This document shows, piece by piece, positions 33,829 through 42,397 of a DNA stretch of 64,000 nt. The stretch lies in NCBI GenBank assembly GCA_051954235.1, contig JBQCHY010000065.1, positions 1-64,000 on the forward strand. Reading direction: 5' to 3'. Source of the DNA: 62-47 sp051954235. Lineage in GTDB: Bacteria; Pseudomonadota; Alphaproteobacteria; Rhizobiales; Xanthobacteraceae. Numbering within the stretch: position 1 is the stretch's first letter; each line of letters starts with the position of its first letter. Under the pieces are notes generated by a model. That model made no database searches. It saw only the letters and a list, made by a program, of their open reading frames with translations, and was not told the DNA's origin. The translations under genes were made by a program, and so were the position numbers.

Positions 33829-34521
33829 TTAAGCGCGGAACTGCCGTCGGTAGATTCCGGTTTCATTGTACATCGCGGTGGTGAGATCGTGCAGGCGTTG
33901 TGATTCCTCAGTCGTGAAGACGGCTGTCTGCATGTCCCACTTGTCGCGCTTCACCGGCATGCATTGCGCGATCGGCGTTCCTTTCGGCAGGACGCCGCTG
34001 AAATTCATGTCGTGCCAGTGCGCCGGAAAGTGAATCCAGTTGTCATAGTAGCGATCGCTATCGACCAAACCGGTGAGTGTGGTGAACGGCAGATCGAAGC
34101 GGTTGGCCGGATGCGTGAACAGCAGCGCATAGCCTTCCGGCGCCTCAATCGTCCAGAGGTTGTGAAACTTCACCATGAAGCGATCGGCATCGAACAACGG
34201 CGTGCCCGTGACCTGGCTGGCATCGTGGAGGCCGAGCGGAGAGCGGACGAAATTGAGTTCGCCGCCGGGAGCAATGTCATTGTCCCAGGTGAATTCGCCA
34301 TTCTCGACCTTGAGGTCGCAGATCAGCGGGATCAGGAAGCCCGACGTCATGGCATCGACGAACGGAGGGCAGCGTTTCACGGTGTCGTTGGTGCCGCCGT
34401 TGAGCGCGTTGAACGCCTGCTGGGGCATTGTCTTGAGCCAAGTCGGGACGCCAAGCGCAGCCGGAACCGGTCGCGGCAAAATTCCCTCCAGTTCCTTCGG
34501 GCATCGGAATGTCAAAGTCAT
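33829..34521 (-). CDS. Uncharacterised protein
   Basis: A 230-residue soluble protein, MTLTFRCPKELEGILPRPVP at the start, with conserved-looking segments TVKRCPPFVDAMTSGFLIPL, WDNDIAPGG and HWHDMNFSGVLPKGTPIAQCMPV. The CPPFxDAMTSGFxIPL segment recalls a family of unknown function also seen in phages and cyanobacteria. I can give no function. ATG 34521 is favoured over one at 34638 because the upstream part is not conserved-looking. Convergent with the TPR gene, gap seven bases. Confidence 0.7.
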   Translation of the reverse strand: MTLTFRCPKELEGILPRPVPAALGVPTWLKTMPQQAFNALNGGTNDTVKRCPPFVDAMTSGFLIPLICDLKVENGEFTWDNDIAPGGELNFVRSPLGLHDASQVTGTPLFDADRFMVKFHNLWTIEAPEGYALLFTHPANRFDLPFTTLTGLVDSDRYYDNWIHFPAHWHDMNFSGVLPKGTPIAQCMPVKRDKWDMQTAVFTTEESQRLHDLTTAMYNETGIYRRQFRA

Positions 34522-34761
34522 TGGGGAAAGGTTAGGGGACGTCACATTCGGCTCCGCGGCTAGAGCATGATTCAGCAAGGGCAACGGTTGTTGGAGAAAA
34601 TCATGCGCACAGAAAGATAGACGACAGGTCTGCACCAACGCGGTTAGAGCACGTTGGCTGTCGATCTCAAGTTAGCACTTGTTATGCCGATCGCACCAGA
34701 GCAGGTGACCCCGTTGCTAGCCGAAGCGGCGTCGAATCCGAGATGCGACGAGAGGGTGCCG

Positions 34762-37122
34762 TTACTGCACGCTCGCGCCGCGGTGCAGGTCGGCCTCGAT
34801 TTGCAGGCGAGAGCCGCCGCCGAAGCGTGCGCGATAGACTTGCAGATTTTCCATGATCCGCTGCACGTAGTTGCGGGTTTCCGAGAACGGAATCCGCTCC
34901 ACCCAATCCACCGCATCGACATTGGGATCGCGCGGGTCGCCGTAGCGCGCGATCCATTTTCTCAGGCTGCCGCGCCCGGCGTTATAGGCCGCGAAGCTCA
35001 TGATGTAGGAGCCGCGATAATCTTCCAGCAGGCCGCCCAGTTCGGCGGCGCCAAGCGTGGTGTTATAGACCGAGTCATTTTTCAGCCGGCCGAGGTCGTA
35101 GCTCGCACCATACTTCTTGGTGACATACTTCGCGGCGGACGGCGTCACCTGCATCAGGCCATAAGCTTGCGCCGGCGAAACGACCTTCGGGTTGAAACCG
35201 CTTTCCTGCCGCGCGATTGCGAATACCACGCTGGGATCGACTTCCGGACCGATCGGGCGATAGTGCGGCAATCCGGTGGAGGGGAACGCATAGACATCGA
35301 ACGGTAGCCCACGATTCATCGCGGCCTTGCCGAGCAGCAGCATGCCGCGCGCGTCGTTGTTGCGCGATGCCAGTTCGCCCAGGCCCGCGAGCACGTCGGC
35401 TTCGGCGTTGTCGCCCATGTCGGCAAGAATCGGAATCGCAAGGTCGCGTTCGTTCAGTGCGTAGAGCAATTGTACCGCGCGCACGATTTCGAAGCGCTCG
35501 ATGCCGCGCAGGCCCGAGCCCGGCGCGCGATTGATCTCGATCTGTGGCAGGCCGAGTTTGGCGCGCGCCAACTGGCCATAGTAACTGGTCGAATGCGCTG
35601 CGGCGGACTGATAGGCCGAGCGGGCCTCCATGCTGCGGCCGGAGGCTTCCGCCGCACGGCCGAGCCAATAGCCCGCGCGCGCCAGCGCCGTCGGATTGTC
35701 GCTGCGTTCGGCGATGCGTGCAAAGTGCTGGGTGGCGGTGGCCGGATCTTTCAGGAAGCGCAGCGCGATCCAGCCGGCGGTGAATTCCTTCTGGGTTTTG
35801 TAGACGTTCTTGGTCGGCAGCGCGGCGTCGCGCGCCACCAGATAAGCGGTGCGATTGTCGCCGATGTCGAGCAGTTCGCGCGCGAGCACGCGGCGCTCGA
35901 TCCACCATTCGTCGAGATTGTAGAGGCGGGCAGGATCGCGCGGCGCGCTCAGCATCAGGCGGCCGGCTTCCTCGACGCGCTCTTGCCGTCGAAGCCATTG
36001 AACCTTGCTGAAGATGTAGCCGGCATCGCCGTGCAGGCTGTTCGGCACGTCATCGAGCAGCGCCTTCGCGTTTGACGCACGCTTCGAGACGGCGATTCGC
36101 GCGCGCGCCAGCGCCACCTGATCGCTACCGAGGCGATGCGCTGCGCGTAACGCAGCCTCCTGCGCGTTGCCGTATAGCAGCGCATCCATGCGCGCTTTAT
36201 GATCGCTCGGCCGCAACAACGCGCCGAACTGATCGAGGATCGCGGACTCGAAGTTCGCGGAAATATCGTCGTCGAGCCAGGCTTCGCGCACGTAGCGTTC
36301 GGCCTGCTGCCGGTCGCCGCGCGCCAGCAGAGCGCGCGCCAACACCAGGCGTCCCTTGGTGGACAGCGGCGTTTCGTTCTGGAACCAACTCAGCACCGTG
36401 GCATCGTCGCGGCGGTCGTCCCACAATGCGGCTTCGGCGCGGCGGCGCAGGAAGGTCTGTGACGGCCATCCCGGATTGGCAGCGATGAAAGCCTGATAGC
36501 GCTCGACGCTCACGCCGTTGTCGGGGCTGCGCAGGATGACCCACTCTGCGAGCTTGCGCGCGACGGGATCGCTGATGGCGGCTTCCGCCTGCGTCGCGTC
36601 GCCGATCCTCCGCCGCTGCGCCAAACCGACTACATTCTGCAACGCGCCGAGATCGGCTTGCGAAGTCGACGATGTCGCCGCGACCACTGAGGGTAGGGTG
36701 GGTTTGTGCTCGACCCGCGGCGTTGGATGGCGTGCCGGCGGCGGCGCCGCGGCGGTGGCGGAATGCGATTTGGCGGCGGCCGGTTTCGACGCGGATTTGG
36801 CCGGTGTTGGTTTCGCTGAGGCAGGCTTTGATGAAGACTTCGCTTCGGTCTTCTTCGATTCAGCCTTGTGCGGATCGGTCTTGCTGGTGTGCGATTTCTC
36901 GCCGTGCGCTTTGCCCGAGGCTTTGGCCTCCGGCTTCCTGGTGTCGTGAGATTTCGACCCCGCAGACGATTTCGACGTCGCCGTTTTGGCGGACGTCTTC
37001 GTCGCGTGGGATTTGGTTGCGGTGGCCTCGGGGGCGGCTTGCGCGCTGATCATCAGTGCCAGCGACCCTACGGTCGCCATCAACACCTTCCATCGCCATG
37101 CCGATGCGCGGGCAAACGTCAT
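34762..37122 (-). CDS. Soluble lytic murein transglycosylase
   Basis: A 786-residue periplasmic enzyme cleaving peptidoglycan glycan strands. It has a signal peptide (about 1-30, ending SAQA), then a Lys/Ser/Ala-rich low-complexity stretch (about 35-130), an alpha-helical superhelical domain (about 160-600), and a C-terminal SLT domain with the catalytic glutamate (Glu640) in ARQESGFNP, AYGLMQVTP and SFAAYNAGRGSLRKW. The organisation is that of Slt70. ATG 37122 is preferred over GTG 37125. Downstream at 34640-34760 no clear terminator was seen. Confidence 0.93.
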   Translation of the reverse strand: MTFARASAWRWKVLMATVGSLALMISAQAAPEATATKSHATKTSAKTATSKSSAGSKSHDTRKPEAKASGKAHGEKSHTSKTDPHKAESKKTEAKSSSKPASAKPTPAKSASKPAAAKSHSATAAAPPPARHPTPRVEHKPTLPSVVAATSSTSQADLGALQNVVGLAQRRRIGDATQAEAAISDPVARKLAEWVILRSPDNGVSVERYQAFIAANPGWPSQTFLRRRAEAALWDDRRDDATVLSWFQNETPLSTKGRLVLARALLARGDRQQAERYVREAWLDDDISANFESAILDQFGALLRPSDHKARMDALLYGNAQEAALRAAHRLGSDQVALARARIAVSKRASNAKALLDDVPNSLHGDAGYIFSKVQWLRRQERVEEAGRLMLSAPRDPARLYNLDEWWIERRVLARELLDIGDNRTAYLVARDAALPTKNVYKTQKEFTAGWIALRFLKDPATATQHFARIAERSDNPTALARAGYWLGRAAEASGRSMEARSAYQSAAAHSTSYYGQLARAKLGLPQIEINRAPGSGLRGIERFEIVRAVQLLYALNERDLAIPILADMGDNAEADVLAGLGELASRNNDARGMLLLGKAAMNRGLPFDVYAFPSTGLPHYRPIGPEVDPSVVFAIARQESGFNPKVVSPAQAYGLMQVTPSAAKYVTKKYGASYDLGRLKNDSVYNTTLGAAELGGLLEDYRGSYIMSFAAYNAGRGSLRKWIARYGDPRDPNVDAVDWVERIPFSETRNYVQRIMENLQVYRARFGGGSRLQIEADLHRGASVQ

Positions 37123-37510
37123 CACGGCGTCCTTCGCTCGAATCGATCCCGATACGCGACCGGGGAAATTATCTCTGATTGCGAGAACAGAACATCAAAT
37201 GTGTTAAGCATTTCATGTCTGCCGTGCGACCGGGGCGATTTCGCGGCCATTGCCACAATTCGCGACCCGACCGGCTTCCCCGAAGAATCGGCCCGTCACC
37301 TCGACGCCGCTGCCAATAGACAGCGCAAGCTTATGAAACTATTATGGTTTGCGCTGCGACGCGGAGTGATTGGCCCGGTCCGGACGCCGCTCGGCGCCGG
37401 AACTTGGAGGATGGGGCGGACGACTTGCTCCGATAGACCTTTTGTCGCGGCTGGGGACCCGCTAGATAAGCCGTCTGCAATTGAGCGGCGGTGTTTGTTG
37501 GAGAATGACG
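37123..37510. other. 388-bp divergent intergenic region
   Basis: The region between the lytic transglycosylase (minus) and dapA (plus) has no credible gene. It should hold both promoters. The dapA SD GGAG lies at 37500-37503. No strong inverted repeat was seen. Confidence 0.45.
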
Positions 37511-38401
37511 ATGGCAGCCAAGACGAAATTCCGGGGGTCCTTTACCGCCTTGGTGACGCCGTTCAAAAACGGCTCGGTGGATGAGGCCGGTTTTCGCAGT
37601 TTCGTCGACTGGCAGATCGCGGAAGGCACCAATGGCTTGGTGCCGGTCGGTACCACCGGCGAAAGCCCGACCGTCAGCCATGATGAACACAAGCGGATCG
37701 TCGAGTGGTGCATCGATCAGGCCAAGGGCCGCGTGCCGGTGATGGCCGGTGCGGGATCGAACTCGACCCGCGAAGCGATCGAGTTGGCCGAACACGCCGA
37801 AGGTGCGGGCGCCGACGCCGTGCTGGTGGTGACGCCGTACTACAACAAGCCGACGCAGGAAGGGCTCTATCAGCACTTCAAGGCGATCAACGACGCGATC
37901 AAAATTCCGATTTTCATCTACAACATTCCGGGTCGCTCGGTGATCGATATGTCGGTCGAGACCATGACGCGCCTGTCGCAACTCCCCCACGTCGCGGGCG
38001 TGAAGGATGCGACGGCGAGCATGGTCCGCGTCTCGCAACAGCGCGCGGCGATGGGCGAGGACTTCAATCAACTCTCGGGCGAGGACGCCACTATTCTCGG
38101 CTACATGGCTCATGGCGGGCATGGCTGCATCTCGGTGACCTCCAACGTCGCGCCGCGGCTGTGCTCCGAATTTCATCAGGCCTGGCAGCGCGGTGATACC
38201 GCCGCGGCGCTGGCGATTCATGACAAGCTGATGCCGCTTCATACCGATCTGTTCATGGAGTCGAATCCGGCGCCCATCAAGTATGCGCTGTCGGTGTTGG
38301 GGAAGATGGAGGAGACATTGCGGCTGCCGATGGTTCCTGTTTCCGAGCCGACGCGAGCAGCGGTGCGCAAGGCCATGGTTCACGCCGGGCTGATCAATTG
38401 A
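37511..38401 (+). CDS. dapA: 4-hydroxy-tetrahydrodipicolinate synthase
   Basis: A 296-residue TIM-barrel aldolase that condenses pyruvate with aspartate semialdehyde for lysine and diaminopimelate synthesis. The Schiff-base Lys165 (GVKDATAS), Tyr137 (FIYNIPGR) and the Thr-Thr pair at 48-49 (VGTTGE) are present. ATG 37511 is preferred for its SD, but ATG 37505 is only two codons upstream. Genes mscL and smpB follow on the same strand. Confidence 0.97.
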   Translation: MAAKTKFRGSFTALVTPFKNGSVDEAGFRSFVDWQIAEGTNGLVPVGTTGESPTVSHDEHKRIVEWCIDQAKGRVPVMAGAGSNSTREAIELAEHAEGAGADAVLVVTPYYNKPTQEGLYQHFKAINDAIKIPIFIYNIPGRSVIDMSVETMTRLSQLPHVAGVKDATASMVRVSQQRAAMGEDFNQLSGEDATILGYMAHGGHGCISVTSNVAPRLCSEFHQAWQRGDTAAALAIHDKLMPLHTDLFMESNPAPIKYALSVLGKMEETLRLPMVPVSEPTRAAVRKAMVHAGLIN

Positions 38402-38465
38402 GTGCGTGTTTGTAAGCGTCGATCGTTGTCATCACATATCAACATGGGCTGAAAAGGAATTTGGG

Positions 38466-38882
38466 ATGCTGAAGGAATTCCGCGAATTTGCCATGAAGGG
38501 CAACGTCGTCGATCTCGCCGTTGCCGTCATCATCGGTGCGGCGTTCGGCGCGATCGTCAATTCGATGGTTGCCGATATCATCATGCCGATCATCGGTGCG
38601 GTCACTGGCGGTCTCGATTTCTCGAACTACTTTACCGGGCTGTCGTCGCAGGTCACTGCTGCCAACCTCGCCGATGCCAAGAAACAGGGTGCGGTGCTGG
38701 CCTGGGGTAATTTCCTCACGTTGACGCTAAACTTCATCGTCATCGCCTGGGTATTGTTCATCGTCGTGCGACTGATGAATTCGCTGAAGAAGAAGGAACC
38801 GGCTGCGCCGGCTGCTCCGCCGGAGCCGTCCGACGAGGTCAAGTTGCTGACCGAAATTCGTGACCTGCTGAAGAAGAGCTAA
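38466..38882 (+). CDS. mscL: Large-conductance mechanosensitive channel
   Basis: A 138-residue channel that opens under hypo-osmotic shock. The N-terminal helix MLKEFREFAMKGNVVDLAVA and the TM1 region AVIIGAAFGAIVNSMVADIIMP are diagnostic, followed by TM2 (FIVIAWVLFIVVRLMN) and a cytoplasmic helix with the EPAAPAAPPEP linker. The ATG at 38466 has AAAGGAA upstream. It lies between dapA and smpB, with an extended hairpin after it. Confidence 0.97.
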   Translation: MLKEFREFAMKGNVVDLAVAVIIGAAFGAIVNSMVADIIMPIIGAVTGGLDFSNYFTGLSSQVTAANLADAKKQGAVLAWGNFLTLTLNFIVIAWVLFIVVRLMNSLKKKEPAAPAAPPEPSDEVKLLTEIRDLLKKS

Positions 38883-38914
38883 AACGAGGCGCCCGCTGCG
38901 GGCGCTGTCGTTTG
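38882..38914 (+). terminator. Hairpin after mscL
   Basis: GCGCCCG and CGGGCGC can pair around CTG, and the flanks AAACGA/TCGTTT extend the stem. A short TTTGTT follows rather than a strong T-run, so termination may be partial before smpB. Confidence 0.5.
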
Positions 38915-38945
38915 TTAAGGGCAGCGCCCAAAGGGGCTTATCAAT

Positions 38946-39419
38946 ATGGCGGAGAAGAACGAGCGCGCCATCAAGGTTGTCGCGGAAAACCGCAAGGCGC
39001 GTTTCAACTATGCGATCGAGGACACGGTCGAGGCCGGCATTTCGCTGACCGGCACCGAGGTCAAGTCGATCCGTAACGGCAAGACGACGATCGCAGAATC
39101 CTATGCCGACCCCAAGGGCGGCGAGATCTGGCTGATCAACGCCAATATCCCCGAGTATTTGCAGGCCAACCGCTTCAATCATGAGCCGAAGCGGCCACGC
39201 AAGCTGTTGCTCCACAAGAAGGAGATCAACAAGCTGGCTGGTGCGGTGGAGCGCAACGGCATGACGCTGATTCCGCTCAAGCTGTATTTCAACGAGCGCG
39301 GCCGTGCCAAGCTGCTGCTCGGGCTCGCCAAGGGCAAGAAGTTGCACGACAAGCGCGAGACCGAGAAGAAGCGCGATTGGAATCGCGAGAAGGGTCGTTT
39401 GATGCGGGCGAGGGGATAG
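38946..39419 (+). CDS. smpB: SsrA-binding protein SmpB
   Basis: A 157-residue protein that carries tmRNA to stalled ribosomes. VVAENRKARFNYAIEDTVEA at the start, GISLTGTEVKSIRNGK and a basic C-terminal tail (KKLHDKRETEKKRDWNREKG) are typical. It works with RNase R (encoded at 6067-8430 here). ATG 38946 follows an SD-less context, with a weak AAGGGG upstream. The peroxiredoxin gene is 28 bases downstream. Confidence 0.97.
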   Translation: MAEKNERAIKVVAENRKARFNYAIEDTVEAGISLTGTEVKSIRNGKTTIAESYADPKGGEIWLINANIPEYLQANRFNHEPKRPRKLLLHKKEINKLAGAVERNGMTLIPLKLYFNERGRAKLLLGLAKGKKLHDKRETEKKRDWNREKGRLMRARG

Positions 39420-39447
39420 TGCGCCGTCTTCGGAAGGATCGGTGGAT

Positions 39448-40026
39448 ATGAATCAGAATGATCTGTTGGCCGTCGACTGGAGCAGGATTCCCGCGCCGCA
39501 GGATGACGGTGCCGCGCGACATTTGACCGGCGCGGCGTTGCCGCCGGTTAGTCTGCTCGCCACCAACGACACCATGGTGGCGTTGGCTGAGTTACCCGGC
39601 CGCACCGTCGTGTTCGGCTATCCGCGCACCGGCGAGCCGGGCAAGATCGCGCTTGTCGATGACTGGGATATGATTCCGGGCGCGCGGGGATGTACGCCGC
39701 AGACCTGCGCGTTCCGCGATCTGTTCGCCGATCTCAAAGCCGCCGGCGCTCAGCATGTGTTCGGGCTGTCGACGCAGAGTAATGCCTATCAAAGCGAGAT
39801 GGCGGGGCGGCTGCATCTGCCGTTTCCGGTGTTGTCGGATGAAGCGCTCGAACTGACACGCGCGCTCGATCTGCCGACCATGGAAGTCGCGGGATTGGTG
39901 ATGATCAAGCGGCTGGCGTTGATTATCGACGACGGACGCATCACGCATGTGTTCTATCCGGTGTTTCCGCCGGACCGGAATGCGGGTGATGTGCTGGCGT
40001 GGCTGAAGGCTAATCCGCGCAAGTAA
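39448..40026 (+). CDS. AhpC/TSA (BCP-like) peroxiredoxin
   Basis: A 192-residue thioredoxin-fold protein that reduces hydroperoxides. The site PGARGCTPQTCAFRD contains the presumed peroxidatic Cys and a second Cys five residues later, the pattern of BCP-type enzymes that resolve intramolecularly. ATG 39448 is preferred to GTG 39442. It is close to smpB and convergent with the UDG gene. Confidence 0.85.
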   Translation: MNQNDLLAVDWSRIPAPQDDGAARHLTGAALPPVSLLATNDTMVALAELPGRTVVFGYPRTGEPGKIALVDDWDMIPGARGCTPQTCAFRDLFADLKAAGAQHVFGLSTQSNAYQSEMAGRLHLPFPVLSDEALELTRALDLPTMEVAGLVMIKRLALIIDDGRITHVFYPVFPPDRNAGDVLAWLKANPRK

Positions 40027-40036
40027 CGCGGACGTC

Positions 40037-40738
40037 TCAACCGAGATCGGTGCGGACTTTCGCGAACACGCTTTCGAACATCGCCGGCGTCAGCACGCCG
40101 GTGTTGGTGTTGTAGCGTGAGCAGTGATAGCTGTCGTAAAGTTTGACCGCGCCGACATCATGCACGGCGCCGTGCGAAAACGGCGCGGCCGCGGCGCGAA
40201 GCTCGAGTGCTTTCACCGTCGAGTCATGTGCGACGCGCCCCAATGCAACGATGGCGCGCAATCGTGGCATCTCCGCAAATGTCGCGTTGAGAAATGGCCG
40301 GCAGGTGCGGATCTCGATCGGTAGCGGCTTGTTCTGCGGCGGCACGCAACGCACCGCATTGCTGATGCGGCAGTCGATCAGCGTCAGGCCATCGTCCGGA
40401 CGTGCCTGATAGACGCCCTTGGCGAAGCCGAATGCGATCAGCGTGGCATAGAGCAGGTCGCCGGCATAGTCGCCGGTGAACGGCCGCCCGGTGCGGTTCG
40501 CGCCTTGCAAACCCGGCGCGAGACCGACGATCAGCAGCGCGGCGTTACGATCGCCGAACGATCGCACCGGCGCGTTGTGCCAGCCGGGTTCGCGCGCGCG
40601 GATCGACTCGCGGAATTCGACGAGCCGTGGACAGAGCGGGCAATCCCGATCCGGTTCAGCGGGATCAGCGGTTTTGGTGATCGTGTCGGACGACGATCGA
40701 AATTTCGGCGCCGATTTAGTCCTCGAAGTCGTCGTCAT
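40037..40738 (-). CDS. Uracil-DNA glycosylase, family 5 (UDGb) type
   Basis: A 233-residue base-excision enzyme. The active-site motif GLAPGLQGANRTGRPFTGD and the second motif near DSYHCSRYNTNTG indicate family 5, which removes uracil and, in some members, hypoxanthine. Four cysteines (CPLC near the start, then Cys in RCVPP and in CRPFL) are placed to bind a 4Fe-4S cluster. The start is uncertain: ATG 40738 or 40783, both overlapping the NYN gene. Confidence 0.87.
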   Translation of the reverse strand: MTTTSRTKSAPKFRSSSDTITKTADPAEPDRDCPLCPRLVEFRESIRAREPGWHNAPVRSFGDRNAALLIVGLAPGLQGANRTGRPFTGDYAGDLLYATLIAFGFAKGVYQARPDDGLTLIDCRISNAVRCVPPQNKPLPIEIRTCRPFLNATFAEMPRLRAIVALGRVAHDSTVKALELRAAAAPFSHGAVHDVGAVKLYDSYHCSRYNTNTGVLTPAMFESVFAKVRTDLG

Positions 40739-41342
40739 TGTTTCGCGCGGCAACGGTGCTGCGTTGAAGGAATTGCGGCGCATGATGGCGCGGCTCGCGC
40801 GGGGCAGGTCGCTCCGAAGGATCGCGGCCGAGCTTTGATTGCAATTCCATCAGATCGGTGAACACGTCCGCTTGCCGGCGCAGTTCGTCGGCGATCATCG
40901 GCGGCTGGCTGGTGATGGTGGACACCACTGTGACCCGAACGCCGCGTCGCTGCATGGCCTCGACCAGTGAGCGGAAATCTCCGTCGCCGGAAAACAGCAC
41001 CATTTGGTCGATGTGCTCGGCCAATTCCATGGCATCGACGGCCAGTTCGATATCCATATTGCCTTTGACTTTGCGACGGCCGCTGGCGTCGATGAATTCC
41101 TTGGTGGCCTTGGTGACGACGGTATAGCCGTTGTAGTCGAGCCAATCGATCAACGGCCGGATCGACGAATACTCTTGATCTTCGATGATTGCAGTGTAAT
41201 AAAATGCACGTAAAAGTGTACCGCGACTCTGGAACTCTTTCAGCAAGCGCTTGTAGTCGATATCGAAGCCGAGCGTCTTGGCGGTGGCATAGAGATTGGC
41301 CCCGTCAATAAAGAGCGCAATTTTGCTGGATTCAGAAGGCAT
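40716..41342 (-). CDS. NYN domain protein (LabA/DUF88)
   Basis: A 208-residue protein. The PIN-like NYN ribonuclease fold shows the conserved aspartates in IALFIDGANLYATAKTLGFD, GNMDIELAVDAM and FSGDGDFRSLVEAMQRRG. A Pro/Arg/Asp-rich tail follows residue 170. Members are thought to be RNases acting on tRNA or other RNA; no substrate is known. It overlaps the UDG gene and is divergent from rpoZ. Confidence 0.9.
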   Translation of the reverse strand: MPSESSKIALFIDGANLYATAKTLGFDIDYKRLLKEFQSRGTLLRAFYYTAIIEDQEYSSIRPLIDWLDYNGYTVVTKATKEFIDASGRRKVKGNMDIELAVDAMELAEHIDQMVLFSGDGDFRSLVEAMQRRGVRVTVVSTITSQPPMIADELRRQADVFTDLMELQSKLGRDPSERPAPREPRHHAPQFLQRSTVAARNNDDDFED

Positions 41343-41687
41343 AAGTCTCTCGCGGTTGTTTCATGTTCTTGGCGCTGGCCCGGAAGAGCCGATGCGCGTG
41401 GCAGAATGAAGGAGCCGATGACTCGTTTTCGGTCATCGGAGACGCATTCTCAAGCGATAGATACCTAAGAGCGACTCGGGAAGTCTGATAGGTTAATGAA
41501 GCGGTTTCTTGATGTCACCGCAACCCGACCCTTGTAGGGGTGCATTTAACTTGGGCCAAGATAGGACGAAGTCCGGGCTTATGCCATGAGGCAAAATGCA
41601 GATTTGACCTTGCGAAATCAGCCAAGCCCATATACCTACTGCGGGCATTCAGCCACATTCAACCCCCTGTAAGCGGAGCGGCAGTTC
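41343..41687. other. 345-bp divergent promoter region
   Basis: There is no gene. A candidate rpoZ promoter lies at 41604-41634. A small CCCTTGTAGGG hairpin lies near 41530. The rest has no recognised signal. Confidence 0.4.
41604..41634 (+). promoter_or_regulatory. Candidate rpoZ promoter
   Basis: TTGACC (41604-41609) is followed after 18-19 bases by CATATA (41629-41634), a plausible alphaproteobacterial housekeeping promoter. The rpoZ ATG is 54 bases further, after AAGCGGAG. Confidence 0.4.
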
Positions 41688-42080
41688 ATGGCGCGCGTCA
41701 CCGTCGAAGATTGCATTGATAAGGTCGACAATCGTTTCGATCTGGTTCTGCTCGCCGCGCACCGGGCACGCATGATCTCGTCGGGCTCGCAGCTCACGAT
41801 CGATCGCGACAACGACAAGAACCCGGTTGTCTCGCTCCGGGAAATCGCGGACGAAACCATCTCGCCCGAAGACCTGAAGGAAGAACTGGTTCATTCGCTC
41901 CAGAAATTTGTCGAGGTGGACGAGCCGGAGCCGGATACGGTGCCGCTGATCGGATCCGCCGGTGCCAGCGTCGATGCCGACGACACCGAAGTGGCCGTCG
42001 AGCGCATGACAGAGGAAGAGCTGCTGAAGGGCCTTGAAGGCCTTGCTCCGCCGGAGGAGCGCCCTGAGGAGGACGAATAG
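41688..42080 (+). CDS. rpoZ: RNA polymerase omega subunit
   Basis: A 130-residue small RNA polymerase subunit. MARVTVEDCIDKVDNRFDLV and AAHRARMISSGSQLT are typical, and the acidic C-terminal extension is normal for Rhizobiales. In other bacteria omega forms part of a ppGpp site on RNA polymerase, so its position just before rsh is fitting. A terminator follows at 42125-42155. Confidence 0.97.
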   Translation: MARVTVEDCIDKVDNRFDLVLLAAHRARMISSGSQLTIDRDNDKNPVVSLREIADETISPEDLKEELVHSLQKFVEVDEPEPDTVPLIGSAGASVDADDTEVAVERMTEEELLKGLEGLAPPEERPEEDE

Positions 42081-42124
42081 TCCCGAGGTGGGCCGCCGGC
42101 TCGTTCACGAGCGATTTTTTACCA

Positions 42125-42155
42125 AAGCCCGGGCGCAACCGCCCGGGCTTTTGCT
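42125..42155 (+). terminator. Rho-independent terminator after rpoZ
   Basis: AAGCCCGGGCG / CGCCCGGGCTT with a CAAC loop is a strong stem followed by TTGCTTTT. It separates rpoZ from rsh, at least partly. Confidence 0.9.
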
Positions 42156-42397
42156 TTTGTTGACATTTTTTAGCGCTATGATGTGCATTGGGGGCGGTGA
42201 GGACCGGCCGCCCGAGGTCGTTGGAGCTGGTCCGTTCGCGTATCGCCGGTATTGGAACCGGCGCTGTGGGGCCTGGAAGCGTGATTGCGTATTGGCGCCG
42301 CAATGTGCGGCAAGTGCAGCCTAAGGCCGAGCCAGCGGCTCCCATCGCGCCGCCCACCGTGGAGGTGCAGAAGCCGGCCAAACCGCCACGCTCACAG

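Noticed and set aside
34560..34608. A second GAGCATG...type element upstream of the uncharacterised gene
   Set aside because: The two ends resemble the family, but the centre does not. It may be a decayed copy, but I could not support it as a feature.
42188..42397. A 70-residue N-terminal extension of Rsh from an ATG at 42188
   Set aside because: It begins close to the rpoZ terminator, lacks an SD and does not look family-like. A GTG at 42281 remains possible.
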